Made by a program: the position numbers and the translations under genes. DNA of 64,000 nucleotides from Ochrobactrum chromiisoli. GTDB taxonomy: Bacteria > Pseudomonadota > Alphaproteobacteria > Rhizobiales > Rhizobiaceae. Positions 56,195 through 64,000 of the stretch are shown here, piece after piece. The stretch's first letter is position 1. The number at the start of each line of letters is the position of its first letter. The DNA is taken from the NCBI RefSeq assembly GCF_026241335.1, contig NZ_JAPHAV010000007.1:124001-188000 (forward strand), read 5' to 3'. A model generated the notes under the pieces. That model had not been told where the DNA came from. It did not search any database and saw only the letters and a list, made by a program, of their open reading frames with translations.

Positions 56195-57187
56195 TCAAAG
56201 CGCCTTCACGGCAATATCTTCGGCTTTCGCCTGCGCCAGCCTGTTGACCAGCGGATAACGGAAAGGCTTTGCGGAAATTTCGAACTGGTCGCCGTTTTCC
56301 GTCTTAACACCTTCCGAAAACGACAATGTCGCCGTGCCGAAGAAATGCACATGAATGTCTCCCGGACGACGGAACAGTTCATATTTGAAATGATGATGTT
56401 CCAGATTGGCGATCGTATGCGACATGTTCGCTTCGCCCGACAGAAACGGCTTTTCAAAGATCACCTGATCGCCACGCTTGATCCGCGAAACACCCTCAAC
56501 ATGATCCGGCAGAGCGCCCACATAAAGCTCTGGCCCCAGCGACGCCTGACGCAGCTTTGAATGCGCCAGCCACAGATAATTCTGCTTTTCGATCACATGA
56601 TCGGAAAACTCATTGGCGAGGCAGAAGCCAAGGCGGAACGGCGTACCGTCCGGGCCGATCAGATAGATGCCTGCGAGTTCCGGCTCTTCACCGCCATCCT
56701 CGGCAAAAGCTGGAGAGACGAGTTCACCGCCCGTCGCGACCAGCGCCGACCCATCGCCTTTGTAAAACCATTCCGGCTGAACGCCCGTCTCACCGCGCTT
56801 TGGTTTACCGCCTTCAACACCCATCAAAAACATGCGCATCGAGTCGGTCGGCTTTTCAGCGGCCTGTGCTGCCTTGTGCATCTTGTCACGACCATCCGCC
56901 GAACCAAGATGTGTGAGGCCTGTCCCTGCAACAATCAAATGCGCGGGATCTTCATGGGTAATAGGCAGGTCAACCTGACCATCAGCAAGTGCGGCATCAA
57001 GATCGACAGCTTCACCTTTGCCATTACGCTCAACCTGCTCAGCAAGGCTAATGCCCGCAGAGATCGCCGCCCATGCCAGTTCGTAAGTCGTCGTCACGCC
57101 ATTGACGATATGGGCCGCGCCTTCATCATCGCAAGCGGCCACACGTGTTTCTCCGCGCAAGTCGCGGATTTGTACCAGACGTAACAT
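56195..57187 (-). CDS. gguC: AraD1/GguC-type FAH-superfamily protein
   Basis: 330 residues from ATG 57187, preceded by GGGAGG. It is a fumarylacetoacetate hydrolase-fold protein with acidic metal-binding residues in the usual places (EPELAGIYLIGPDG and GEANMSH segments, VHFFGTATLS near the end). In Agrobacterium gguC lies with chvE-gguAB, and members annotated AraD1 occur in arabinose/galactose clusters. The reaction is not settled. It is the first gene of the minus-strand operon. Confidence 0.8.
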   Translation of the reverse strand: MLRLVQIRDLRGETRVAACDDEGAAHIVNGVTTTYELAWAAISAGISLAEQVERNGKGEAVDLDAALADGQVDLPITHEDPAHLIVAGTGLTHLGSADGRDKMHKAAQAAEKPTDSMRMFLMGVEGGKPKRGETGVQPEWFYKGDGSALVATGGELVSPAFAEDGGEEPELAGIYLIGPDGTPFRLGFCLANEFSDHVIEKQNYLWLAHSKLRQASLGPELYVGALPDHVEGVSRIKRGDQVIFEKPFLSGEANMSHTIANLEHHHFKYELFRRPGDIHVHFFGTATLSFSEGVKTENGDQFEISAKPFRYPLVNRLAQAKAEDIAVKAL

Positions 57188-57520
57188 TAAACCTCCCATT
57201 TTCCGCAAAACGCTTGCGGAACATTCTTCTCGACCGTTCAAAAACACAGGTATGCGGATGAACGGCTCCTTCTCATTAATATGACTATTTCGGCAAATAC
57301 CCACTTGTCAAGCAAGGGAAACACAGCGCGCACCACCCCCATACCAAGACCATTGCCGCCCCTTTAATAAACGCATGATTTCACTATAAAATTCGCCATC
57401 ATGCACGTTTGTCGCACCCCCAATTTTCAGCGAATATACGAAATGTACTTGCCATAAAGTAATATTATATGCTTCATAAACACGAAGGCTGGGAGAGCCT
57501 TTTTATTGGGAGGACTTAAT
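57188..57520. promoter_or_regulatory. Divergent control region of the two sugar operons
   Basis: A 333-bp gene-free spacer. TTCCGCAA-N5-TTGCGGAA (57201-57221) is an 8-bp inverted repeat just before the AraD1-type gene. A second, CCGTTCA (57234-57240) with TGAACGG (57259-57265), lies close by. Toward ytfQ a TAATATTA palindrome (57460-57467) follows TTGCCA (57449-57454). These are the best candidates for operators of the GntR-type regulator at 62140. Confidence 0.55.
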
Positions 57521-58480
57521 ATGAAACGCAGTCTGACGGCTCTGACAGCCGCATTTTCATTCGCTCTGATCTCAAGCGCATCCGCCGCTTCCCTGACGGT
57601 CGGCTTCTCGCAGATCGGTTCAGAATCGGGCTGGCGCGCCGCCGAAACAAGTGTAACAAAGCAGGAAGCTGAGAAGCGCGGCCACACTCTCAAATTTGCC
57701 GACGCACAGCAGAAGCAGGAAAATCAGATCAAGGCCGTTCGCGGCTTCATTGCACAAGGCGTTGATGCCATCCTGATTGCGCCGGTTGTTGCAACCGGCT
57801 GGGACGCCGTTCTGAAAGAAGCCAAGGAAGCCGAAATTCCGGTCGTGCTTCTCGACCGCCAGATTGACGCACCGGAAGACCTTTATCTCACCGCTGTCAC
57901 CTCCGATCAGGTCCATGAAGGCAAGGTCGCGGGCGACTGGCTGGTCAAGGAAGTCGGCGACCAGCCTTGTTCGGTCGTCGAGCTTCAGGGCACGACAGGT
58001 TCTTCTCCGGCGATCAACCGCAAGAAGGGCTTTGAAGAAGCACTTGCAGGCCACGATAACATCAAGATATCCCGCTCGCAGACTGGCGACTTCACCCGCA
58101 CCAAGGGCAAGGAAGTCATGGAAAGCTTCATCAAGGCGGAAAATGGCGGCAAGGACATTTGTGCAGTCTACGCGCATAATGACGACATGGCCGTCGGCGC
58201 CATTCAAGCCATTAAGGAAGCTGGTCTCAAGCCCGGAACCGACATTAAGGTCGTTTCAATCGATGCCGTGCCGGATATTTTCCAGGCAATGGCCAATGGC
58301 GAAGCCAATGCAACGGTTGAGCTGACGCCAAACATGGCAGGTCCTGCTTTCGACGTCATCGAAGCACTCAAAGCCAATGGCACTGTTCCGCCAAAATGGA
58401 TCCAGACCGAATCCAAGCTTTACACACAGGCTGATGATCCAAAGGCCGTTTATGAAGCCAAGAAGGGCCTCGGCTACTAA
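57521..58480 (+). CDS. ytfQ: Galactofuranose-type sugar-binding protein YtfQ
   Basis: 319 residues from ATG 57521, with GGGAGG upstream, and a signal peptide cleaved after ASA (near residue 22). The mature protein starts with the YtfQ-like LTVGFSQIGSESGWRAAET and holds QTGDFTRTKGKEVMESF and VYAHNDDMAVGAIQAI. In E. coli YtfQ binds galactofuranose for import. It is the first gene of a five-gene plus-strand run. Confidence 0.92.
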   Translation: MKRSLTALTAAFSFALISSASAASLTVGFSQIGSESGWRAAETSVTKQEAEKRGHTLKFADAQQKQENQIKAVRGFIAQGVDAILIAPVVATGWDAVLKEAKEAEIPVVLLDRQIDAPEDLYLTAVTSDQVHEGKVAGDWLVKEVGDQPCSVVELQGTTGSSPAINRKKGFEEALAGHDNIKISRSQTGDFTRTKGKEVMESFIKAENGGKDICAVYAHNDDMAVGAIQAIKEAGLKPGTDIKVVSIDAVPDIFQAMANGEANATVELTPNMAGPAFDVIEALKANGTVPPKWIQTESKLYTQADDPKAVYEAKKGLGY

Positions 58481-58564
58481 GCCTCAGATCACACCTTCAT
58501 GCCTCCGGGCCGCTTCTCATCGCGGCCCGGAGCGAGTTCTGCAAGATGCGAACGGAAGACTGCC

Positions 58565-60118
58565 ATGGCTCGCCCCGACATCGCTGCGCGCGAGACGCCA
58601 GCAACGCCGCTTCTTGAAGCGCGCTCAATAACCAAATCCTTTCTCGGAGTAACTGCGCTTGATCACGTCGATTTCGTGCTCAATCGTGGTGAAATACACG
58701 CGCTGCTCGGCGAAAACGGGGCAGGAAAATCAACGCTTATCAAGATATTGACTGGCGCCTATCATGGCTTTGACGGTTCGGTTTTGCTTGATGGACAAGA
58801 AATTGCGCCCGCTTCCGTGTCAGAAGCACAGACGCTCGGCATCGGCACGGTCTATCAGGAGGTCAATCTCTTGGAGAACCTGACCGTTGCCGAAAACCTG
58901 TTTCTGGGTCGTCAGCTACGGCGTTTCGGTTTCATCGACCGGCGCCGCATGGAGACCGACGCGGCCACCCTGCTCGCGCGCTATGGCCTCACCATTGATG
59001 TCGGCGCACCACTGTCCGCTTATTCGGTGGCGATCCGACAGATTATCGCAATCGCTCGCGCGGTGGATGTTTCCGGCAAGGTGCTGGTGCTGGATGAACC
59101 GACCGCCAGTCTTGATGCCCGCGAAGTCGAGATGCTGTTTGGTGTGCTGCGTCAGTTGAAAGCCGAAGGCCTCGGCATCATCGTCATCACGCATTTTCTG
59201 GATCAGGTCTATGCCATTGCCGATTGCGTCACCGTACTGCGCAATGGCCGGCTGGTTGGCAGTCGCAATCTTTCAGAACTACCGCGCACCGATTTGATCT
59301 CAATGATGCTTGGCCATCAGTTGCAGGAAACCGTCCGCAGACAGCTGACGGAAGAAGCAAGCGATAACGGGACTGCCCCCATTCGCTTTTCAGGCTTTGG
59401 TAAAAAAGGCAGTGTTGCACCTTTCGATCTTGCCATCAAGCCGGGTGAAGCGGTCGGCATTGCAGGCCTTCTCGGCTCTGGCCGTACAGAAACCGCATTG
59501 CTCATGTTCGGCGTCGATCAGGCAGACAGCGGTGCACTCATGGTTGATGGCAAAGACACAAAGCTGCCCTCACCTGTTGCAGCCATTGCCGAACGCTTTG
59601 CCTTCTGCCCGGAAGAGCGCAAAACCGATGGCATCATCGGCGATTTTTCGGTGGCAGAAAATATCGCGCTCGCCATACAGGCAAAACACGGCTGGTCGAA
59701 GCCGATTTCCTCACGCGAAAAAGCAGCGCTTGCAGAGCGCTATATCAAGGCGCTGGATATCCGCCCCGCAGATCCAGACAAACCGATCAAGTTTCTATCG
59801 GGCGGTAACCAGCAAAAGGCCATTCTGGCACGCTGGCTGGCCACCGATCCGCGCCTGCTGATTCTGGACGAACCAACCCGCGGCATAGACATCGGCGCCC
59901 ATGCGGAGATTCTCAAACTCATCGGTGAACTCTGCACCGAAGGCATGTCTCTGGTGATTATTTCATCCGAGTTTGAGGAGCTTGCAGCCGTGGCAAACCG
60001 CGTTGTCGTGCTCTCAGACCGCCGCCATGTGGCAGAACTTTCGGGCGCAGAAATCACCGCCGACAATATCGTGCGTGCCATCGCCGAGACCGGAAGCATA
60101 AAGGAAGATGCAGCATGA
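58565..60118 (+). CDS. ytfR: Sugar ABC transporter ATP-binding protein YtfR
   Basis: 517 residues from ATG 58565, with GGAAGA upstream. Two fused ATPase domains: first with Walker [10 protein letters not shown] and Walker B VLVLDEPTAS, second with degenerate GLLGSGRTE and signature [13 protein letters not shown]. It supplies energy to the YtfT/YjfF permease pair. Its stop overlaps the ytfT start (ATGA). Confidence 0.92.
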   Translation: MARPDIAARETPATPLLEARSITKSFLGVTALDHVDFVLNRGEIHALLGENGAGKSTLIKILTGAYHGFDGSVLLDGQEIAPASVSEAQTLGIGTVYQEVNLLENLTVAENLFLGRQLRRFGFIDRRRMETDAATLLARYGLTIDVGAPLSAYSVAIRQIIAIARAVDVSGKVLVLDEPTASLDAREVEMLFGVLRQLKAEGLGIIVITHFLDQVYAIADCVTVLRNGRLVGSRNLSELPRTDLISMMLGHQLQETVRRQLTEEASDNGTAPIRFSGFGKKGSVAPFDLAIKPGEAVGIAGLLGSGRTETALLMFGVDQADSGALMVDGKDTKLPSPVAAIAERFAFCPEERKTDGIIGDFSVAENIALAIQAKHGWSKPISSREKAALAERYIKALDIRPADPDKPIKFLSGGNQQKAILARWLATDPRLLILDEPTRGIDIGAHAEILKLIGELCTEGMSLVIISSEFEELAAVANRVVVLSDRRHVAELSGAEITADNIVRAIAETGSIKEDAA

Positions 60119-61158
60119 TGGCGCGTATTGGCAAAAAACTGAAAAGACTAAGCCCACAGCTCGCAGCCCTTGCGCTCATTCTGATTGTAAACACCATCAT
60201 ATCACCGGGCTTTCTGGGCATTTCCTTTCAGAACGGGCGCCTTTACGGAAGCCTGATCGATATTCTGGTACGTGCTGCGCCCGTTGCCATTCTCGCCGTC
60301 GGCATGACACTGGTGATTGCGACACGCGGTATTGATCTGTCGGTCGGCGCGGTCATGGCAATCAGCGGCGCTGCGGCTGCATCGCTCATCGTTTCTGGCT
60401 ATCCGCTGGCGATCGTCATTCCCGTGGCACTCGGCGTGGGTCTGCTCTGCGGCTTGTGGAACGGCTTTTTGGTAGCGGTTTTCGACATTCAGCCCATCAT
60501 CGCAACGCTGATATTGATGGTGGCTGGGCGTGGCATCGCGCAGCTTATCACCGAAGGCGCAATCCTCACCTTCAACAATGATTCCTTTGCAACTCTCGGC
60601 TCCGGTTCGTTTCTTGGCGTGCCGGTGCCGGTGCTGATCTGGATATTGGCAGGCCTTGTCGTCGGGCTTGTCGTGCGCTCGACAGCGCTTGGCTTCCTGA
60701 TTGAAGCAACCGGCATCAACCGCCGCGCCGCCATGCTGGCAGGCGTTAAAGCCCGCTTTCTTCTGTTCAGCGTCTATGCAGTATCAGGCGTTTGTGCAGC
60801 GCTTGCCGGTCTCATTACGACCGCCGATATTCGCGGCGCAGATGCCAACAATGCCGGCCTATGGCTTGAACTCGACGCCATTCTGGCGGTCGTCATCGGC
60901 GGCACGTCGCTGAATGGCGGGCGCTTCTCAATAATGGCATCGCTGCTCGGCGCGCTGATCATCCAGTCGATCAATACCGGCATTCTGATGGCTGGGTTTC
61001 CGCCAGAATTCAACCTCATCATCAAGGCAGGCATTATCGTGATCGTACTCACGTTCCAGTCGCCTGCAATAGCTGGCTTCTTCACCTTCCTGCGCGCTGA
61101 ACGCAAAGGCAATACAGCCAATACAAACCAACAAAGTCAACAGGGAGCACGGCAATGA
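60115..61158 (+). CDS. ytfT: Sugar ABC transporter permease YtfT
   Basis: A 347-residue membrane permease of the ribose/galactofuranose class with the GIDLSVGAVMAISGAAAA motif near 71 and GGTSLNGGRFSI near 262. The start overlaps ytfR, either ATG 60115 or the adjoining ATG 60118. It pairs with YjfF to form the channel. Confidence 0.92.
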   Translation: MMARIGKKLKRLSPQLAALALILIVNTIISPGFLGISFQNGRLYGSLIDILVRAAPVAILAVGMTLVIATRGIDLSVGAVMAISGAAAASLIVSGYPLAIVIPVALGVGLLCGLWNGFLVAVFDIQPIIATLILMVAGRGIAQLITEGAILTFNNDSFATLGSGSFLGVPVPVLIWILAGLVVGLVVRSTALGFLIEATGINRRAAMLAGVKARFLLFSVYAVSGVCAALAGLITTADIRGADANNAGLWLELDAILAVVIGGTSLNGGRFSIMASLLGALIIQSINTGILMAGFPPEFNLIIKAGIIVIVLTFQSPAIAGFFTFLRAERKGNTANTNQQSQQGARQ

Positions 61159-62138
61159 GAGTGCTTCGCAATCTGCCTTTCGTCACAACGGTCGCGATTT
61201 TCCTGCTCGCCTATGCGGTCTGCGTGATCCAGTTCCCGAACATGCTGTCAACACGAGTGATCGGTAATCTTCTGACGGACAATGCCTTTTTAGGTATCGC
61301 AGCCGTTGGCATGACCTTTGTGATCATCTCCGGCGGCATTGACCTATCAGTCGGATCAGTCATCGCCTTTACCAGCGTTTTTGTGGCAGTCCTTGTAGGA
61401 CATGGCATGCATCCGTTGATCGCCTTCGCACTCATTCTGGTGATTGCCGCAATGTTTGGCGCGTGGATGGGTATGATGATCCATTATCTCGGCATCCCGC
61501 CCTTTGTTGCGACCCTTGCAGGCATGTTTCTGGCACGCGGTGCGGCATTCCTCATTTCAACGCAGTCTGTGCCGATTTCGCACCCTTTTATCGAAACATT
61601 GCAGGGCTTTTACTTCCGGCTTCCGGGTGGTGGCAGACTGACATTTGTCGCCATGCTGATGCTGGCGGTCTTCATCATCGGCGGTATCATCGCGCATCGC
61701 ACACGCTTTGGCGCAAACATCTATGCGCTCGGCGGCAATGCGCAATCGGCGGAACTGATGGGCGTTCCGATTGGCCGCACGACAATCGGCATCTATACAG
61801 TGTCGGGCGTGCTTTCCGGCTTGGCAGGCATCGTTTATACGCTCTACACATCATCCGGCTATTCGCTCGCAACCGTTGGAGTGGAACTTGACGCCATTGC
61901 ATCGGTGGTCATCGGCGGCACACTTCTCACCGGTGGGGCCGGTCTGGTGGCAGGTACGTTCGTCGGTATTCTGATACAGGGCCTCATACAGACTTATATC
62001 GTTTTCGATGGAACGCTGTCTTCGTGGTGGACAAAAATAGCAATCGGTATCTTGCTGTTCCTGTTCATTGCGCTACAGCGAGGACTTGTATGGTTTTCCG
62101 ATATAAGACTCGCGCGTCAACGCATGAAGGAGGCCTGA
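61155..62138 (+). CDS. yjfF: Sugar ABC transporter permease YjfF
   Basis: A 327-residue membrane permease, second half of the channel. The [17 protein letters not shown] motif lies near 55 and IGGTLLTGGAGLV near 254. Its ATG overlaps the ytfT stop (ATGA), and the regulator gene begins two bases after its own stop. Confidence 0.92.
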   Translation: MRVLRNLPFVTTVAIFLLAYAVCVIQFPNMLSTRVIGNLLTDNAFLGIAAVGMTFVIISGGIDLSVGSVIAFTSVFVAVLVGHGMHPLIAFALILVIAAMFGAWMGMMIHYLGIPPFVATLAGMFLARGAAFLISTQSVPISHPFIETLQGFYFRLPGGGRLTFVAMLMLAVFIIGGIIAHRTRFGANIYALGGNAQSAELMGVPIGRTTIGIYTVSGVLSGLAGIVYTLYTSSGYSLATVGVELDAIASVVIGGTLLTGGAGLVAGTFVGILIQGLIQTYIVFDGTLSSWWTKIAIGILLFLFIALQRGLVWFSDIRLARQRMKEA

Positions 62139-62139
62139 A

Positions 62140-62865
62140 TTGGGATTACTGGAAACGGCCATAACCGGACGCAAGCGCCATAACAGCCACGCCGTTGTCG
62201 TGGGTGAACTGGGGCGCGGCATCGTCGCAGGCACCATTCCCGAAGGCTCGATACTTCCGGGCGATAACGAATTGTCGCTGCGCTTTGGCGTTTCCCGCAC
62301 TGTTCTGCGCGAAGCGATGAAAACGCTGTCTGCAAAACGCCTGATCGAACCAAAAGCCAAAGTTGGAACCCGTGTGCTCGGCGCAAGCAGCTGGAACTTT
62401 TTTGATCCTGACGTGCTGACATGGCGGTTCGAAGCAGGCTTTGATGAGGTCTTCGTCGATCATCTGGCGGAAATGCGCATGGCGCTTGAACCCGCTGCCG
62501 CCGCCGCTGCCGCAAAAAATGCAACCAGCGAGGAACTTGTTGAGCTTTATGCGCTTGCTGCGAAATTTGACGACCCCATGCATACGCCAGAATCCATCGC
62601 TAAGGTCGACCTTGAGTTTCATCTGGCAATTGCCCGCATGTCAGGCAATCCATTCATGCGTTCCGTGAGCAGCCTGATTGAAGCAGCGCTTGCAATTTCG
62701 TTCCAGTTATCGTCTCCGGCAAGTTCACCCGAAGGCATTGCAGAATGTGCCGCCAATCACATGCGCATTGCCCATGCGATTGCCTCGCGCGATCAGCAAA
62801 AAGCACGTGCTGCGATGGAAAGCGTGATCGCGCTTGGCGTTGACCGTATACGCGAAGAAATCTGA
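62140..62865 (+). CDS. FadR-type GntR regulator (DgoR-like)
   Basis: 241 residues from a TTG at 62140, chosen because AAGGAGG (62127-62133) ends exactly six bases upstream. It has an N-terminal winged HTH (about 10-75, RFGVSRTVLREAMKTLSAKRL) and a C-terminal all-helical FCD domain with metal-binding Asp/His residues (DLEFHLAIARMSGNPFM and ANHMRIAHAI). The same type of regulator, DgoR, represses D-galactonate genes in E. coli. Its place at the end of the importer operon suggests it controls both divergent sugar operons. Confidence 0.85.
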   Translation: MGLLETAITGRKRHNSHAVVVGELGRGIVAGTIPEGSILPGDNELSLRFGVSRTVLREAMKTLSAKRLIEPKAKVGTRVLGASSWNFFDPDVLTWRFEAGFDEVFVDHLAEMRMALEPAAAAAAAKNATSEELVELYALAAKFDDPMHTPESIAKVDLEFHLAIARMSGNPFMRSVSSLIEAALAISFQLSSPASSPEGIAECAANHMRIAHAIASRDQQKARAAMESVIALGVDRIREEI

Positions 62866-63288
62866 TTACGTGACTTTGAGATCGAACTTCGGATCGCCGC
62901 GCAACGTATTGCTGACGGTGCAGATTTGCTCGGCCACCTCTGCAAGACGATGCTTTTCATCTTCCGTGAGATCGCCATCGAAATGAAATGTTACAGCGAA
63001 TCGTTCGATGCGTGACGGGCCTTCATGGGCCTTATCGCCTTTTACCTCCACCCGAACATGGTCAAGCTTTTCACGCAATTCGAGCTTGGTCGCAGCAACA
63101 CGCGCACTGAGCGCCATGCAGGCTGCAAGTGATGCATAGATCAGATCGAGCGGGTTAAAACCCGGCTGGCTGACGCTGGTGACAATCTCCACCGCGCCGC
63201 CTGTCGGCGTTGTGATTGTCGGCAGCTTGCCATGTGGCATTTCCGCAACCGCCCCGGTTTCGCGGGTTCTGAATTTCAGTTCAGTCAT
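62866..63288 (-). CDS. OsmC-family protein
   Basis: 140 residues of the OsmC/Ohr fold. The single Cys57 in [14 protein letters not shown] occupies the usual peroxidatic position near the central helix; the second cysteine ([11 protein letters not shown], near 122) corresponds to the resolving one. Such proteins reduce organic peroxides. It ends exactly where the regulator gene ends, tail to tail with no gap, and its ATG overlaps the D-aminopeptidase stop (ATGA), so it is probably cotranslated with it. Confidence 0.87.
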   Translation of the reverse strand: MTELKFRTRETGAVAEMPHGKLPTITTPTGGAVEIVTSVSQPGFNPLDLIYASLAACMALSARVAATKLELREKLDHVRVEVKGDKAHEGPSRIERFAVTFHFDGDLTEDEKHRLAEVAEQICTVSNTLRGDPKFDLKVT

Positions 63289-64000
63289 GGCTCAACTCTC
63301 CTGTATTCAACACCGCGTGCAAGCCAGCAGCCGACGCTCAAATCTGTGATCGCACCCTTGTCATCGCGGCGGAAAACAAGCTTCCACTCGCCGGGCGACG
63401 GTGCATCCATCGAGCGCTGAACAGGCATCAGCCAGACATCAGCCCCGACACTATAAAGCGGATACATGTCGCTCTTGCCAAGGAAGCCTTCAAAAGCGCC
63501 ATAGATTGCGCCGCCTTCGGAAATCAGCAGCAGATCAGCATCAAGCTCATCGCTGTGATAGTGCCCGATGATATCCTGTCTCGCTTCGCCTTTGACACGG
63601 TTCATAACCAGCGAAAGGTTTTCACTTTCGCGGGAAAGTTCAATCACATCGTCTTCGCGCTGAATCGTGGTCATAGCTGAACGTGCCTCATTTGCGCTCA
63701 CCACATCCATAATTTCCGGGCTGGTGCCAAAACGCGCCTTCATGCGGCCATGACCAGCATCTTCAAGACTGAGAACAAGCCCCGTCTTCTCATCGAGCCA
63801 CGAACCAAACCATGCCGCATCGGCTTCGACGCGCACCACATCGGATGACGATACGCCCAAAGCAATATTCATCAGTTTGAAGGCAACCTCGGAGGCCCCG
63901 CCTTCAAAATTGAACATGGCGATTGTCGAGAGACGTTCCTCCGCACAATGCCAGCGCTGGCAGCGCCAGCCGCGCAATGCACCACCATGACCCGTTAGGC
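63285..64000 (-). CDS. dap: D-aminopeptidase, C-terminal part (gene runs off the window)
   Basis: The frame is open to the right edge. It begins inside the penicillin-recognising domain with GHGGALRG, where His is the third catalytic motif of these serine enzymes, then continues with about 230 residues of beta-rich domains. In O. anthropi D-aminopeptidase (520 residues, catalytic Ser62, Lys65 and His287) 234 residues run from that His to the end, exactly the count here. The enzyme releases D-amino acids from peptide N-termini. The Ser and Lys motifs lie outside the window. Confidence 0.85.
   Translation of the reverse strand, partial: LTGHGGALRGWRCQRWHCAEERLSTIAMFNFEGGASEVAFKLMNIALGVSSSDVVRVEADAAWFGSWLDEKTGLVLSLEDAGHGRMKARFGTSPEIMDVVSANEARSAMTTIQREDDVIELSRESENLSLVMNRVKGEARQDIIGHYHSDELDADLLLISEGGAIYGAFEGFLGKSDMYPLYSVGADVWLMPVQRSMDAPSPGEWKLVFRRDDKGAITDLSVGCWLARGVEYRRVEP

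Noticed and set aside
63285..63977. Complete 230-residue protein starting at a TTG
   Set aside because: The frame is open to the window edge and begins in the middle of the HGG catalytic motif, so it is the C-terminal part of a longer D-aminopeptidase.

Overview
The window reads as chromosome of an alphaproteobacterium of the Brucella/Ochrobactrum group, most likely a soil or opportunistic Brucella (formerly Ochrobactrum) of the anthropi type. The reasons are the eipA-chpT-ctrA-fliJ neighbourhood, a chvE-gguA-gguB sugar transporter, rhizobial/Brucella-style palindromic intergenic repeats, GANTC (CcrM-type) sites packed in front of ctrA, an omega-amino acid:pyruvate transaminase, and a C-terminal fragment of a D-aminopeptidase whose length from the catalytic His to the end fits the 520-residue O. 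anthropi enzyme. Gene identities are my own reading of protein sequence; no database search was run.

Layout. 0-4.4 kb: cell-cycle and envelope block (coiled-coil membrane protein, eipA, chpT, ctrA, fliJ). 4.4-10.7 kb: WYL regulator with a divergent ABM-like protein, an AbrB-family permease, a DegT aminotransferase plus Gfo/Idh dehydrogenase pair resembling amino-sugar synthesis enzymes, a tRNA-Met with a clear promoter, two small membrane proteins and a truncated haemoglobin. 10.7-17.3 kb: arginase and ornithine cyclodeaminase with a divergent Lrp-type regulator, an ArsR-type regulator and old-yellow-enzyme reductase operon, and tex. 17.3-27.0 kb: a binding-protein ABC importer, then an L-lysine/L-pipecolate catabolic group (amaA-like oxidase, LysR regulator, hglS, amaB). 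27.0-28.5 kb: a small AT-richer patch with a lipoprotein and a Cys-containing secreted peptide. 28.5-36 kb: purU, a sugar-phosphate SIS isomerase/deaminase, and an RND efflux pump with two adaptor proteins. 36-41 kb: a YdeP/FdhF-type molybdoenzyme translationally coupled to a small possible winged-helix protein, lldD, and an outer-membrane beta-barrel protein.

41-47.5 kb holds amino-acid racemisation and transamination genes: Lrp-dadX-dadA, a cupin regulator divergent from an omega-transaminase, and a D-amino acid transaminase. 47.7-62.9 kb is a two-sided sugar locus. On the minus strand an eight-gene run encodes a FAH/AraD1-type protein, a sugar 1-dehydrogenase, a sugar-acid dehydratase, KDGal kinase, KDPGal aldolase and the ChvE-GguAB importer, that is, a De Ley-Doudoroff route for D-galactose (possibly also L-arabinose). 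On the plus strand a YtfQRT-YjfF galactofuranose-type importer is followed by a FadR/GntR regulator. The window ends in an OsmC protein and the D-aminopeptidase, which runs off the right edge.

I see no prophage, insertion sequence, CRISPR array, toxin-antitoxin or defence island. Most of the window is ordinary metabolic and core chromosome. The best candidates for something not well described are the thiol-switch-like ArsR/ene-reductase pair, the molybdoenzyme with its coupled small protein, the AT-richer lipoprotein/secreted-peptide patch, and the concentration of D-amino-acid genes.
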